A DNA stretch of 64,000 bases from Drosophila pseudoobscura (Eukaryota > Arthropoda > Insecta > Diptera > Drosophilidae). Made by a program: the position numbers and the translations under genes. Positions 13,273 to 26,000 of this stretch are shown in pieces (the stretch's first letter is position 1; each line of letters begins with the position of its first letter). Under the pieces are notes generated by a model. The model was not told where the DNA came from and made no database searches. It was given only the letters and a program-made list of their open reading frames with translations. The DNA lies in assembly GCF_009870125.1 (NCBI RefSeq), contig NC_046679.1:248001-312000 (forward strand), given 5' to 3'.

Positions 13273-15047
13273 ATGAGCGCACGAAAGGTAAACAATTTGA
13301 ATGTAGCTAATTTAATACAATTAATACAGTAATAAATGCATAGAAACCGTGGATAAAAAGCGCTTTCAGTGAATTAAATTTGACGCAGACCACCGCCGTT
13401 TCGGAGGGCACACCAGCTAAGCGCACGAGAAGCACACCCCACGCGTCAACCAAAACTCAAAGGAATCGAAATGTGAATTCAACGCCTACGCTTGCCGCCG
13501 CCTTAGTGGATATAACGGCAGAAGATGAGGACGGATGTGGGGACAACAGTGAGTCGCCGCCAACGGTTACCGAAAAATGGATGGAGAGTTTTGCCCCCAC
13601 CAGCAGCGAGGAGCTGGCCGTGCATCCGAAGAAGATTGGCGAGCTGCGCGATTGGCTGCGTCACTGCGAGGCCATGCGTTGGAAAGTTCCCGCACAGATA
13701 TGCCTCTTGTCTGGACCAACAGGCGCTGGAAAGACAGCCACATTACAGGTGCTCGCCAAGGAATTTGGATATCAGCTGCAAGAGTGGATCAATCCTGTGG
13801 ACTGTGAGGTTATTAATACGCTGGGCGATCAACCCAGTGGCGGCTCATACCTGGGTTCGCATCTGGAGGCCTTTAAGAGTTTTCTGCTGCGTGCCTCGCG
13901 TTACAAATCCCTGCTGAATGCGCAGAATAAGCGACTTGTGCTGGTAGAGGACTTTCCAAATGTACTGCTCAGTGACGCTGAGGCCAACTTTGACGATTTG
14001 CTAGAGCAAGTACCCCTAAAAAAACATTCCTCACCTGTGATTAATACTACCTTTTTTTACAGAAAATATTCCATCTATGGCAAATCCCCGTTGGTCTTCA
14101 TCGTAGCCGATTCCAAGTCTCGGGGTCTGAACATAAGCTACAAGCTATTCCCGGACCAACTGAAAGCCAAACACCGCATCAACCATATCAGCTTTAACTC
14201 GATCGCAGCCACAATTATGCAAAAGTCGATGAAGACATTCTGTGCCATCATGCAGCAGAAGGGGAACAAGGCGTTGTATAAAGTGCCTTCTTCAACAGTA
14301 GTCGACTCAATAGTTGTCGGCGCCCAGGGCGACATACGCAATGCTCTGATCAACCTACATCTCAGCGCCCTGAAAGGAGTTCCCAACATGCCCACCAAAC
14401 AACTGAATGTTAGCGTTACCAGCAAAGGACGCCAACGCAAAATGCAGAGCACCCTGAAGTCGATTGGACGCGACGAATCCATTACCCTGATGCACGCAGT
14501 TGGTCGTGTGTTGAATCCAAAGTGTACGTATAACAATTATCGCTGAGCTTGAACCTTGTTTGAATAATTGTTTGATCTGGTGTTTGCAGGCAACGAGGAG
14601 AAGCGGTTGCAGCACAGCCCTGAGGTCTTGACCGAAGCCTTCTGCACCGAGCCTAGAAACTTTGTCAACTTCATCCACGCCAATTATCTGCCGCATTTCC
14701 GAGACATTGAAGATGTTTTGCCCGCCATAAATGACCTCTGTCTATCAGATTTCATGCTCAATGAGTATCGTGACGATGCCCTACCCGTAATGGGTCTCAA
14801 TCTTGCCATTCGCGGCACTATGCTAGCCAACAAAGACCCCGTCAGCGGTTGGATGCCGGTACGTGGTCCGAAGCGAATCAATGTGCTGCCTCCGGCCACA
14901 TTAGCGGAGCAGAAACTATTGGGCATTGGATGTGCAGACACCTCAAAAGCTCTATACGCCACAGAATATAAGTCCTTTGTGAAATGCATAGCCGCAAGAA
15001 GCCCTAAAGAGATGCCAATAGAAAATGAACAATCCATAGAGGATTAG
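13273..15047 (+). CDS. Rad17: Rad17 checkpoint clamp loader
   Basis: Rad17 replaces Rfc1 in the RFC2-5 complex that loads the 9-1-1 clamp at damaged DNA and so starts ATR signalling. Exons are 13273-13287, 13344-14005, 14063-14523 and 14590-15047, giving 531 aa. The AAA+ Walker A is GPTGAGKT (residues about 129-136) and the Walker B is LVLVED (about 203-208). Further conserved blocks are SPLVFIVADS, HISFNSIAATIM and VGAQGDIRNALINL. The second intron is best read as GC-AG: donor GA|GCAAGT at 14006, acceptor at 14062, 57 nt. That gives DDLLE-KYSIYGK, matching the family spacing. The nearby GT at 14010 would break the frame, and no splicing would insert 19 extra residues. The first coding exon has only five codons. 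Confidence 0.93.
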
Positions 15048-15672
15048 ATTTCAGAACACAATAGTTTTAAATTTGTAATATTTACGTATCGTTAAGTTAT
15101 TATTTGCTAAAAATGAAACGCATTCCATTTCCAATATAATAATACCGTCTTCAATGGGTGGAATTCACAATTTAACATTTTCATTCATCCACAGATCGGT
15201 TCTGTATCGTTGCATCACCATTCTTTGGCTTATCGTTCGAGTCCATGGGTTTGGGGTCAAGCAGAATCAATGACCCAGTGAAAGCACAGGCTTAACAAGT
15301 CGAAGATCATGAAGCAGCGAGCTTTCATTTAACAACCTTGGAAAGCCGTTTAAGTATGGCTGACCAGAGTAGCATTCCTGAGAATAGGTTGCTGGGGTTA
15401 TAAGGTTTCGCAAGCTCGGCCTTACGAAAGCAGTTGACACGTTCCGATAGCTACCCGACCAATCTATATATCGAGCAAAACTTCGAAATAACGGTGGCCT
15501 CCAGGTATGGTGAGCGAAAGGGCTAGGGTTAACAGCACTATGATCGGATTCAAAACAACGCATAGATCAATCGCCCCAACATTCAAATTCAAAATTGAAA
15601 AAACGGAACATTCTGCCCACCTTTGCCGTTTCACTCAGTTCATGGAACATTCATAGTCCTGTGCCAGCAAAA
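15048..15672. other. Intergenic stretch with a coding-like minus-strand frame
   Basis: A 98-codon ATG-started frame runs on the minus strand from 15563 to 15267, and a second coding-like frame on the same strand ends in NRSVDE-stop at 15181. The two are out of phase and I could not find a convincing splice joining them. The pieces do not match a family that I know. Either a small fast-evolving gene or chance. Confidence 0.25.
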
Positions 15673-17365
15673 ATGGCGTCACTAGTCCCCAATATCCCCC
15701 TCCCCTCGCTATGGACCACTCCACTCACACACAGAATGACAGAATTGGTGGACCAAAGCTGCTGTGCCGTGAACACATGCTTGAACTACTTTGCCAGCTT
15801 CCGCCCAAGGGATATACGGCAGATCCTTGACTTTCTCGGCGTGCACCACTGCGAAGTGCTGTTCGGAATTTTGGCTTTCGTCCTGTTTCAGTTTACCAAG
15901 TTCACGGCTATCCTTCTCCTTGCCGTCTTTTTGGCTTATTGTATTTTCTACTGGGTAAGTCCCCATGGAGGAGAGGCGATCTATTCATCTAAGCATCGTG
16001 TTCTCTTCCAGTGGGATACGTTCTTTCCGGGGCTGAGCCAACGAGAGTCCGGGTCCTCGCGGAGAGATCAATACGCTCCCAGCTACCTAGCTTCCTTTCC
16101 CAATACGACGGAAAAAGCTGAGTACCGCGATGAGCTAACAAATGCCAGATTGCCGCCGTTCTACGGCACAACGAGCACCGAACCCAGTCCGGGTAAGTCT
16201 AACCCCCGTACACCCGACCGTACCCAATAATCTTTTACGCCCCCAAGCGAATTCCGATTATGGGCCAAACCAAGAACCACGAGGCTCCAGAACTCCACCT
16301 CAACAAACCATGCGAAATAATGAAGCTCAGACAATTTCAACGACCTCGAGCACAACAGATCCGGAATTTCCGAAAAAGAAAATGCTGGTCCCAATGGTTC
16401 CGCAGAGCAAATTGGTGGGCAACAGCAGTAGTGGAGTGGCGTCAAAGAGAGAGTCCCGAAAAATACCAGAGCAGAATAACCGAAAATCACTAACGCCGCC
16501 TATAGATAACACCCGAAGAACGCCCATTTCACCCGTAGATAATTTCCAAAATGCGCCACCCAGTGAGAAATCGTCCCCTCGGGCGACAGAGAATTTCCGA
16601 AAATCGTCCACTCCACTCTCAGAGAATTCCCGAAAATCGTCCGCTCCACTCTCAGAGAATTCCCGAAAATCGTCCACTCCCCCCTCAGACAAAATACGAA
16701 GAATATCCACTCCGACCCCAGAGAATAACCGAAGTTTATCATTAGACAAAACCGAAAGGGTGTCCGATCAGGCAATATCAACGCCTGTATTTAGCCATAA
16801 CGGAACGACCCCCAGGTCAACCCTTGAATCCTCAACAAGAAATCGACATTCGTCCAATCAGGGTGACGAACGGCTCAACAGACGATCTCAGTATCCCTAC
16901 CGGGATCATGAACAAGCCAGGGGATCGCAACACACAGCAGGTGTCGGAGAGTTTAGGTCCCGACGGGTTTCAGATGATCCCGCGCAGTTACGTCGACGAC
17001 CGGGATCCCTCGAAGAGCAGCGCCACCGCAGACCGCCACACTCCAGCTCCCAGGATGAAGGAAGAGCGGGGAAACAACGCCGTCCTGGAAATAACAGGTC
17101 CGGCGTCACGCGACGACAATATCCCGATGAAGCCATCGAGCGCCTGAGGACCAACTACCGCGAGCTTCCGACTCAGAAGATTCCGGCACCAATTTCCTCC
17201 GAAGGGGCCTATTATAACAAACTTCACAGCCTACTCCCAAGCAATCGTAACCATTCCGAGAGGCATGATCAGCACATATCCCCAAGTAATCGCAATAATT
17301 CGGAAAGACGTGATCTACCAAAAAATTCGAGGAATAGTAAGCAGAGCAAGGAAGCTACTCAATGA
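15673..17365 (+). CDS. Unrecognised membrane-anchored Ser/Pro/Arg-rich protein
   Basis: Exons 15673-15954, 16012-16192 and 16248-17365 give 526 aa; I do not recognise the family. Residues 1-60 hold a conserved-looking domain with paired cysteines. Residues about 61-94 are one long or two close hydrophobic segments (VLFGILAFVLF, ILLLAVFLAYCIF). The rest is polar, low-complexity and disordered, with many KSSTP, RRIS and RRP motifs that could be phosphorylation or SH3 sites. Exon 3 holds a three-fold tandem repeat. The 57-nt first intron is stop-free and in frame. An alternative last splice (GTAAGC at 17337, TTTCAG ending 17397) would replace the final nine codons and end at 17462. The lipid-facing N-terminus suggests an ER or endosomal membrane protein, but function is unknown. 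Confidence 0.7.
16589..16687 (+). repeat. Three 33-bp coding tandem repeats
   Basis: Three units (16589-16621, 16622-16654, 16655-16687) each encode a variant of ENSRKSSTPLS within the disordered tail of the membrane-anchored protein. They differ at only a few positions, so the expansion is recent and copy number may vary. Confidence 0.95.
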
Positions 17366-18742
17366 TGGCTGCTGGTAGTAATCAAAATTTATTTCAGATA
17401 ACTTGGACCCCGATTCCGGGAATCGAAATAGAAGTGGCCGCCCGAACCCGCCCCATCTATAGCTTCGTCATTGTCAACAAACAGGCCAGGACAGGACAGG
17501 ACAGGGACAGGACTGTACCCGCAATGAGGTAGGACTTTGTCCTCTTTTGAATTATCATGGTAGTATCATCCAGTATTCCCCAAAGCTCCTAAAATTGCTG
17601 TGAAAGAGCATCCTGAGAATGTTCTAAAGGAACGCAAGAAGAGGAATATATTGAATGAGCATATATGTATGTCATAGAACCCGTACTTGAAAGCAGTACC
17701 AAAGATTTGGAAATGCCCAAAAACGGTGAAAATTAGATTCCTGTCGATGCAAAAATTTCCGAGAGCGAGGGGGAAACGGACAAAATCAGTGGCCAAACTT
17801 TATCTTCAATTGGAAGAATATCCGTTGTATGTGGAACTATTCGAGACCAAAACAAAAAATAAGAATTGGAGGAAAATCCATAGCTTTAGTAAACCGAAAT
17901 TTCGCCCCATATATTGCAAAAACAACGTCTAAATTATAAATGAAACAAATATAAATAGAGCAAAGATATTTTTGAAATAAAACGTCGAGATGGGTAGTTT
18001 ACCAAGGCACAAAAATACCACGCTGTTAAGTCAGCTGTTTTGATTTGGTATTTTTAGGTAAAAATAGATTAACGCTTGTTTTCGTTTGCCTTGGAAAAAA
18101 AGTGTATTTTATTTTTCAAACGAAGTCGAATATCCTGAATATATCCTCATTATGAATCTATAATTCATCAATCGGATTAAATTATGTGTTTAGGGATGAG
18201 GGTCCTTCAATATCAAAATCCACGAATTTGACTTCTGATCATGGAGAGAGAACAATTAACCCATTGTTGATATTAACATTTTTCCACGAAAATTATGAAT
18301 CCTGAAAAATTTTACCGCAGTTCAGGTGAAAGATATTGTGGCATTTTTCGTAAGTAAAAGAAAAGGTTAGGATGGATCTACAAGAAGAAATGAATTTCCG
18401 GCGGTTTAACAAAAGTTGTTCACCTATTTAAATAGTAGGTGGTTAGGGGGGCTAAGTTCGGGGGTCAGACCGTATATCGTATCGAAAAGTCCGCGGTCAC
18501 ACTGGTACAAAATTGACTTCATCGAAAAAATAAATAAATAAAACTATAACAAGTACTCAAACGTCTTCTATTCTTTGACTTGACAATTTTCACCTTCACA
18601 TAAGCGTGCGGCCAATAAATCCCACGCTACTCAAAGGTAGCTTGTTTACTTAAAACTTAAAAGTAAAGGGTAATTCATTTTTAAAACGAAGGTGAATATC
18701 CGGCCAGTCCGTGTCACTACCAATGCAATTCACGGTCGCAAG
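17366..18742. other. Intergenic stretch with decayed coding-like fragments, then Bet5 promoter
   Basis: Between 17398 and 17940 several plus-strand frames look coding (for example PKAPKIAVKEHPENVLKERKK near 17579, and a Glu/Ser-rich frame near 17677) but they are out of phase and contain stops. They could be extra 3' exons of the upstream gene or a decayed gene. The AT-rich remainder is the Bet5 5' flank. Confidence 0.35.
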
Positions 18743-19296
18743 ATGACCATCTTCAATCTGTACATATTCGACAAGTGTGGCACGCTGATGCACTACGCCG
18801 AGTGGAATCGCACAAAGAAATCCGGCATAACGCGCGAGGAGGTAACAACGTCAAGAAATCCTATGCGTAAAACTTTTAATTATACCATTTTGCAGGAAGC
18901 CAAGCTGACCTACGGGATGCTCTTCTCCATCAAGTCGTTTGTGAGCAAGATCTCTCCCTATGATCCCCGCGAGGGCTTCCTCTATTACAAGACAAACCGC
19001 TACGCCCTCCACTACCTAGAAACGCCCTCGGGTCTGAAGTGAGCTCAAATATATGGCCATTACTTTAACTTACTTATATATAACGTATTCATTTGCACAG
19101 ATTCGTTCTCAACACAGACACGACCGCTATAAACGTCAAGGAGCTGCTGCAGCAGCTGTACGCCAAGGTCTGGGTGGAGTACGTAGTGCGGGACCCCCTG
19201 TGGACGCCCGGCGCGGTGGTTACCTCCGAGCTTTTCCATAGCAAGCTGGACGAGTTCATCAAGCAATCGCCCATATTCGGCATCAGAAACATCTAG
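18743..19296 (+). CDS. Bet5: TRAPP complex subunit 1 (Bet5/TRAPPC1)
   Basis: This is a longin-fold core subunit of the TRAPP tethering complexes, which act as the exchange factor for Rab1 in ER-to-Golgi transport. Exons 18743-18841, 18896-19038 and 19101-19296 give 145 aa, equal to human TRAPPC1. Diagnostic blocks are MTIFNLYIFDK, EWNRTKKSGI, LTYGMLFSIKSFVSKISP, HYLETPSGLKFVLNTD and a SELFHSKLDEF helix. The start was set at 18743 because upstream codons have no ATG in frame and the family begins at this Met. Splice phases 0 and 2 join cleanly. Confidence 0.96.
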
Positions 19297-22200
19297 AGCT
19301 AGGTTACCCCTAAGTCAATAGTAAATGCTTACCAAATTCCAACTCTAAGGTCTATGTCATTAGCCTCAGACCGCGTAGATCCGAGCCGAGTTGCTCTGAA
19401 TTGCAGGTTTGGCGCACCACTCTAGCACTCAACCAAATTCACGCCTCGGGCGGCGGGCCGGAAATAGCTTGCACATAAAAAATCTCTACGCCCGACTGGA
19501 TCAGCTTTAAAACTAGCCTCCAGTTGCGCAAGGCCTGCCGTGTGCCGTGCGGCGCTGACAAAGGGGGACAAATGTCAAAATGATTACTGCAACTCCATGC
19601 GGTCTTAACAAGCTTGACTGTAAAAACCTGTAGGCTGCGAGGGTGCTGCTGTCGGCTAGTTGCTTTTGCCGCAGATATCTTAGTCGCGTCAAGGGTTTTT
19701 CGCAATTGAAAATGATTTGCAGAATGCATCCAAAAATCGCTAGCGAAGAGCGTAGTAGCAGAGCTACATTGTGGCAGCACGTGAAGGAGTCTGGCTTCGC
19801 CGTTGGCTCAAAAAAACCGTTGGCTCTCAGATCCCGGCTGCTTGCCTTCGTACATGCCATATATGCATGAACGTGCAAATATAGTACATATTCAAAGGTA
19901 CATACATATATGTACATATGTACATGCTTTTCTTATATGTGTATAGATGGCTTGCTTATTTAAAATTTCTGCAAGTCACAAGACGTTTGAACTAAATATG
20001 CTTTGTATAGTTTTAGTTTTTTTCTTCACATTGTCTTTAACGAATTTTAAAACTTGTTTCGACAGCTCGAGCCGCTGCCAGAGCCTCGATCCCGGTGTCG
20101 CATTGCAAAAGTGTCCAAGACAATAAAAACGGAACCACAAAGCGGTTTCTTTTTGTAGCGACGAAGAAATCAATTTCAAAGCCAAACGCCCGGTCCGAAA
20201 AATAAATCAAACGGTCAGCTCAGCCATCAAAATGCCTAATGACATCTCCCCAATGCCTTCTCCCAGCAGCATCCGAGGTAAGAAAAACCCGAGCTGAAGC
20301 CCGAACACACGCATGGGTTACAAAACGCCCTTTCCAAAATCGGAATCGAATCCACAACCAAACGAGTGCATGGATTCGTGTGTGTGTATAGATAGACTGT
20401 GCCGCAGATATGGACACACTCGTCGGTATATTAGGTCCCTCGCCCCCGACCCCGCCTGCCCTTTCTTGCTTTTCTTTCTGTGTTTATTGACTACACGATC
20501 GGTAGCACTACGGCATCGGTTCCCAATATGTAAGTTATATCTCCGATGGGTGAGAGGGGAAAGCTAGCTTTTGGTTTCTTCGCCTCTCCCAGCTCCACCG
20601 TCCGCAGCTTTCGGTTTCCATTCGCAAAAGTTACGCAAATTACGGGCAACTCAATTTCCGAGTTTCAGTTTTCGGGTTTTGTCACCGACTGGAGCACCGG
20701 CTGAAGCATCAAGCATCGAGGTCCGACCGGCAAGGTTAGTAACGCTTTGCTGGGCAGCCAGCTTTTCAAATTGGAAATTGTCGCCAGTTCACGTCATTAA
20801 ATGACCGCTATCTTGATTACTTTGCGACGCCGCAAACTTTTCTCGTGGATGTTGTAATTAAATGTTTAACGAGCAACTGCTGCTCACATTTTTCACCTTT
20901 GCACTGGTCCGCGGAAAAAAAAACTGGCACGCTAAGGCTAGAGAAGCCCCCGCAGGCCCACCCACGCAGATTTCATTTATCAAGGCCCTGCGTTGCCCTG
21001 AGGGCGGACCTGATAGGCACCAATAAACCATAAACGAACCCCGTCCCGACCTGAACAGTATGCAAATTTTTAGGCCTAGGCCAAAAATAGCTTCGAATGA
21101 ATTTGGATGTTTTGATGCGGCGAAAAGATTGGAAAAGAAATCTCGAACATTCCACGGGAATCTACCAAGATTCTACTTACAACTTTGTAAGATTAGCTCA
21201 TCTCATTCATTCAAGTTTCGTTTCCATTGAGTGGCTACCGATTTGTGGATGAAATTCGAATACTCCTCATCAGGGACAACCTTCAAATTAACTAGGCCTA
21301 CAATGAGGGCTGAGCTCGTTGGGTGGGTACTGGCTCGTCACCAATTAAGCAACGATGGTTGCCCACATTGCCCTAATGAGGTGACAGTGACAGTGACTAT
21401 GAACAGAGTTATTGCATTTTTTGTATATTGCTCCAATTTTAAATATTATTGGCAAGGCACTCGACCTTTCCTTCCACTAAGAGTGGGGGCAAGCCTACGA
21501 ATAAGCCCTAAAGGTAATGAGGTATCTGTTTGTTGAAGATTTACGATCATGGCCCTCAAACGCAGTCGCTGAGGATGCGCTCCAGGAATTCTCTTGAGTT
21601 GGGCTTGAACCTTTTCAAGGTTCTCGTTCTGGACCCTGGTGTACGTGCCAAGTGCACGTAGGCACTGCCAGAAGGTCCTGAGATGTAGGGGGAAGAGAAG
21701 GGCCGCTGGTGCAGGTGGAAATCGATAAAGGAACAATTATCTAGTCGCGACTCCTTGCATCAGCTACTGCTGTTGAACCGCGATCGTGATCATGGTCGCG
21801 ATCGGCTGATTGAATGCAACTGTGGTCACGTAGTCCAAAGTCAAGCTAAACCAGTTGTCGCTCAATCACCAACTAACTAACTTCCCCCATTCCTGCCCAC
21901 GGACTGCAACGATGATTAAGGTGATAGTGATGATGATAGCACCGACATTTCTATTTTCATTTGAATTTGATTTTGCATTTCATTTTGTCAGAAACTCAAA
22001 AATTCTGTGACCAGTAAACAAAGCCAGGTCAGTGGGTGGCTGTGGAGGAGTGATTGGGGGATGGGGATCCCCGAAATTAAGTCGCGCAGAAATGAAAGCA
22101 AATCAGATGATGCGCGTTCCAGTCGGAGTGTGTCGGAGTGAGTGTCCCAACCAATAATTGCCTTGAAATTGATTTGCTTTGTTGCAGGACAGCTTTTCTG

Positions 22201-23011
22201 GAATTACTTGTTTCAGAAAATAGTATGAAAGAGTTTCCAAGATAAATCGGGTTGTCCATTCGGTGGAGGGATACCAAAACCAGCGTTCATAAAACTGCTT
22301 TAATAGGGCTGTAGAGCAAGGATCGGCACGCATATACTATTAATATGTTTTTTGTTTGCGTTTGCAGCAAACAAAACACAGTTATAAACTTTCCTATGCA
22401 CATTAGATAGGGCCTTGACGACCCCTTCAGTAGAGAGATCTCTGATAATGTCCGGGAGTAGTGGCCAAGTTTCTCAAAATGTAAATACGATTCGTTTTAA
22501 ATTTTTAAATTGTTTTTTATTTGTAAATATTGATGGTTTCGCTTTTCTGTTTGAACGAAGAGAGCATAATGCTTGATGTTTGCACATACCATACTGGTGT
22601 TGTATGTAAATATATGTGTGACTTAACTTATGTCGTACCGTGCTAAGCTGCTAAATACCTAAACCTACACAAATGGAGATATCGGATGTGAATGCGAGAG
22701 GATGTGTGTGTGTGGTGTGTGTATCTGTGTGTGAGTATAACCGTTGAAGGTGCAAGTGTTGGATTTGAGTGAAGATATAGATAATGATATAATATTATTA
22801 AGTTATAAAACGATTATCGACTATGTCCCGCCCTTGCTTTGTGTGCCATATGCGTAAGTACAGATGCAGATACATAGTAACAGATACGGATGAATAAGAT
22901 TTAAGTGTTCGATCAACACTCTCCACATTCCACTCTGACTCCGTCTCTGACTCTGACTCCGTCTCCGATTTTGAGAGAGCCCCACTTCAGTGGACCGGCA
23001 TGGGGAGTCCC
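19297..23011. other. 3.7-kb non-coding stretch
   Basis: No gene was found. The region holds a TACATA-type palindromic run at about 19891-19926, polypyrimidine-rich blocks and AT-rich filler. The right end includes the 3' UTR of the CG9747-like desaturase, with a TGACTCCGTCTC-type simple repeat near 22930-22970. Confidence 0.5.
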
Positions 23012-26000
23012 CTAGGTGGCGGCTACCTTCTTTCCCTTCTTCTGCCGCTCGCTCTCGTTCTCGTTCTCATCGAGCTTGGCGCTCTCCGTGCTGCTCGACT
23101 CGGCATCGTACTCTAGCTCGGGATCGGGAACCTCAGCGTAGTGAAAGTGTCCCACCATTTGGGAGGACCCGGCCACTGCGCCTTCTGGCCCGGCTCCCAT
23201 CTGGGAGGCATGGCTGCCGTCGCCGTACTTCTCGAGGGTGCGGCGGACGAGCTCCTTAGATGGCTGCTTCATGTTCCAGGCCCAGCCCAACTTGTGGAAG
23301 GCATCGAGAACCATTGTGGTGAAGTTTACTCCGTAATTGCCCAGCTCCGCTGCTTTATAGTCCCAGGGGAAGACGTGGTGATAGTTGTGCCAACCCTCGC
23401 CCATGGCCACCAGCGACACGTAGATGTTCTCGCTGGGCATGATCCGCCTAGGGAGAGAATCAGAGCATAAAAACGGATGATCAGAGGCTCACCTAAATCG
23501 CACTCACTTATCATATGGACGGGATCCCCAGAGATGGGCGGCACTGTTCACGGACCAGGTGAAGTTCAGGCTGCTCACGTAGCGGAAGAGGCACTGCTGG
23601 ATCAAGGCCAGATGCCAGGACTCACCCCAGCAGTAGACGGGCACGGCGCTGGGTAGGATGAAGCAGAGAAAGATCTTAAGGGGGATGAAGTACTTCTGGT
23701 GGAAGCGCACCACGGGATCGGCGAGCACGTCACTCATGTCGATCTGGCGGCCCCGACGCAGCACGTCCGGGTGCTTCAGCATCATCAGCCAGCCCACGTG
23801 CGAGAAGAAGAATCCGCGGTTTGCGTTGTGCGGATCCGCGTCCGTCTCCGAGTATTTGTGGTGCACGCGGTGGTCCCTCACCCAGTCGTACAGAGTGTTC
23901 TGCAAAAAGACCAAATTCCCATTAGATGTACCATCACATTGTGTAAGCTCCTCGATTCCTGGAGTTCCATGAATATGTGCTCTTTTGAGGGTCAGAGGGA
24001 TTAATAAATTTTGCATTTAACGTGACATAAAAATATATTGTTCGTCTTAATCTCCAAATAAGTCTGTCTCTGTCTCTGCGTCTATCTCTTTCTGTGTTTC
24101 CGTCTAAGCATCTGGTGAAGTTGAGTTGAGTTTTCGAGCTGAGCTTAATCGCTGCAGTCATTAAATAAGACAAATGTATCTGTACTCAAACACAAAGCAC
24201 TTTTGTCAGCATCAGCGCCGTCTCTTTCTTTCCCCAGTAGTTTTCGGAATTGTCAATTTTACAGTTTGTCAGTCGCGAAAGGTATTAAGTTGTTATACTT
24301 AATGATGCAATTAATGTTAATGGCATTACAGCGGCAAACATACAAAAACCCCCAAAAACAGTCGAAGGTGTCGGCTGAGGACCGCCCCAAATGAATTGGC
24401 AAGTGTCTCAGGTTACGTTTGAATGGCGTCTTCACTCACCTGTCCAGCCACGCAGTAGCAAATCATCAGAATGGAGCGCAGCACAGTGTTCGCCGTGTAG
24501 CTGCGATGGGTCCAGAAGCGATGGGCTCCGGCGGTCACTCCGAATCCGGCCACGCCGCCAACGAAGAATGCTGCAAAGATATGGACGATGAGTGATCGAG
24601 ACGGGAGACGTGTGTAAGTGTCAGCTATAAAACTTGACCAAAATAGTGTGCTAATTAGATTCGAAAAGAAAAACCAGAAATTACATTTCCGCAAATTGAG
24701 CTATTCGAGCTTCCACGCTAATTCCACGTACAAACAACGATCTCTGAGCGCGCCGCAAGGTCGGGCCAGAGGGGAAGTAGTTGATACACAAGTCATGGCA
24801 TTCAACTTCACGATTCCGGCAATCATCGGAGGCGAATTGGCACCCGCATAGGAATCTTTCAGCCAGCTGCAATGCCAGATGTACTTTTTCATTAGTTCCT
24901 CAATTAGAATATGCAAAATGCCACTGTCACCATCGAATCAATTGAATAATTCGAGTGTGTGCAATTAGAGTTAATTGCCGATCGATCCGTGCATCATTTG
25001 GCAGCCCTATCGAAGGGGTTTTCCGCGTCCCCTAACGATGCTACGACTGGGCGGATGGAGATGGCGCAGCTCGCACACCTCACATTTCTGAATCCAACTA
25101 ATTAACTATTAACGATTTCTCTGGCGGGAATTTCATCGATCAATGAAAGATTAACCTTCGTAGTCTTGTGGTTTGAGTAGTTTCGACAGAAACCAGTTCT
25201 CCCAAAAAACAAATTTACGGCCCACCAAAAAACGATTGCGGAAACACTAGGTATGTTTTCGATCGATGAAGAGTTGGAGTACTGAGCCCAGTCTGTATAC
25301 AGCCGTCTGACGAAGAGGAAGATCTGACTGAATCTGAATTGCAAATGTGGTGCATGCCTGTGGCCAATGCATGGGTCAAGTTCAGGGAGGTGCGCAGCGC
25401 AGTCCACTCCAGCTGCGTTGCCGAAAGTAGATCTACGCGTGTCGATTGTGTTGACTTGGAGATCGCTGAATCGCTAGACTGCATTAGATATTCCAAGAAA
25501 GGTTTCTCCAAAAAAGCGTCCCTGAGTCGGGCAGTGCGTTGACATGGCTCTTGTCTCATAGCCCTCGATTCGGCCTTACATAAATATTAGTTTTTTGGCC
25601 CAGCTTCATTAGCGCCGATTGTGAGATCGCTTATGTAAGGCCCCCTTTCCACTCTTTCGAATTTAATCAATATCTTCTGTGTTCAGCACGGTAATTTTCG
25701 CCATCAAAAAACAGGCAAAAAGATGATAATTTCGAGCGACGAGTATCGAGCGTTGAGCATCAACAGGCGGTGCACGTTCGCCGGGCAATTTGCCAAAATA
25801 TTTACGAGCTCGACGCCCCAAATAGGGACCATGAACAGAAAAGGATACTGGATTCCTGGTGCTTGCATCCGAGCCCTTTGGCCCTTGGTTGGCCCGCACA
25901 ATGAGCAATAAATATTAAAAATTACACTATATTAAGGCATTTTTCGCGGTACTCCCATTAAGTGGGAAGTACCCAAGTAGCCGCGGAGAAACCGTGTATG

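Noticed and set aside
14010-14062. GT-AG intron in Rad17
   Set aside because: Using GT at 14010 shifts the frame out of the conserved YSIYGKSPLVFIV block; the GC donor at 14006 keeps it.
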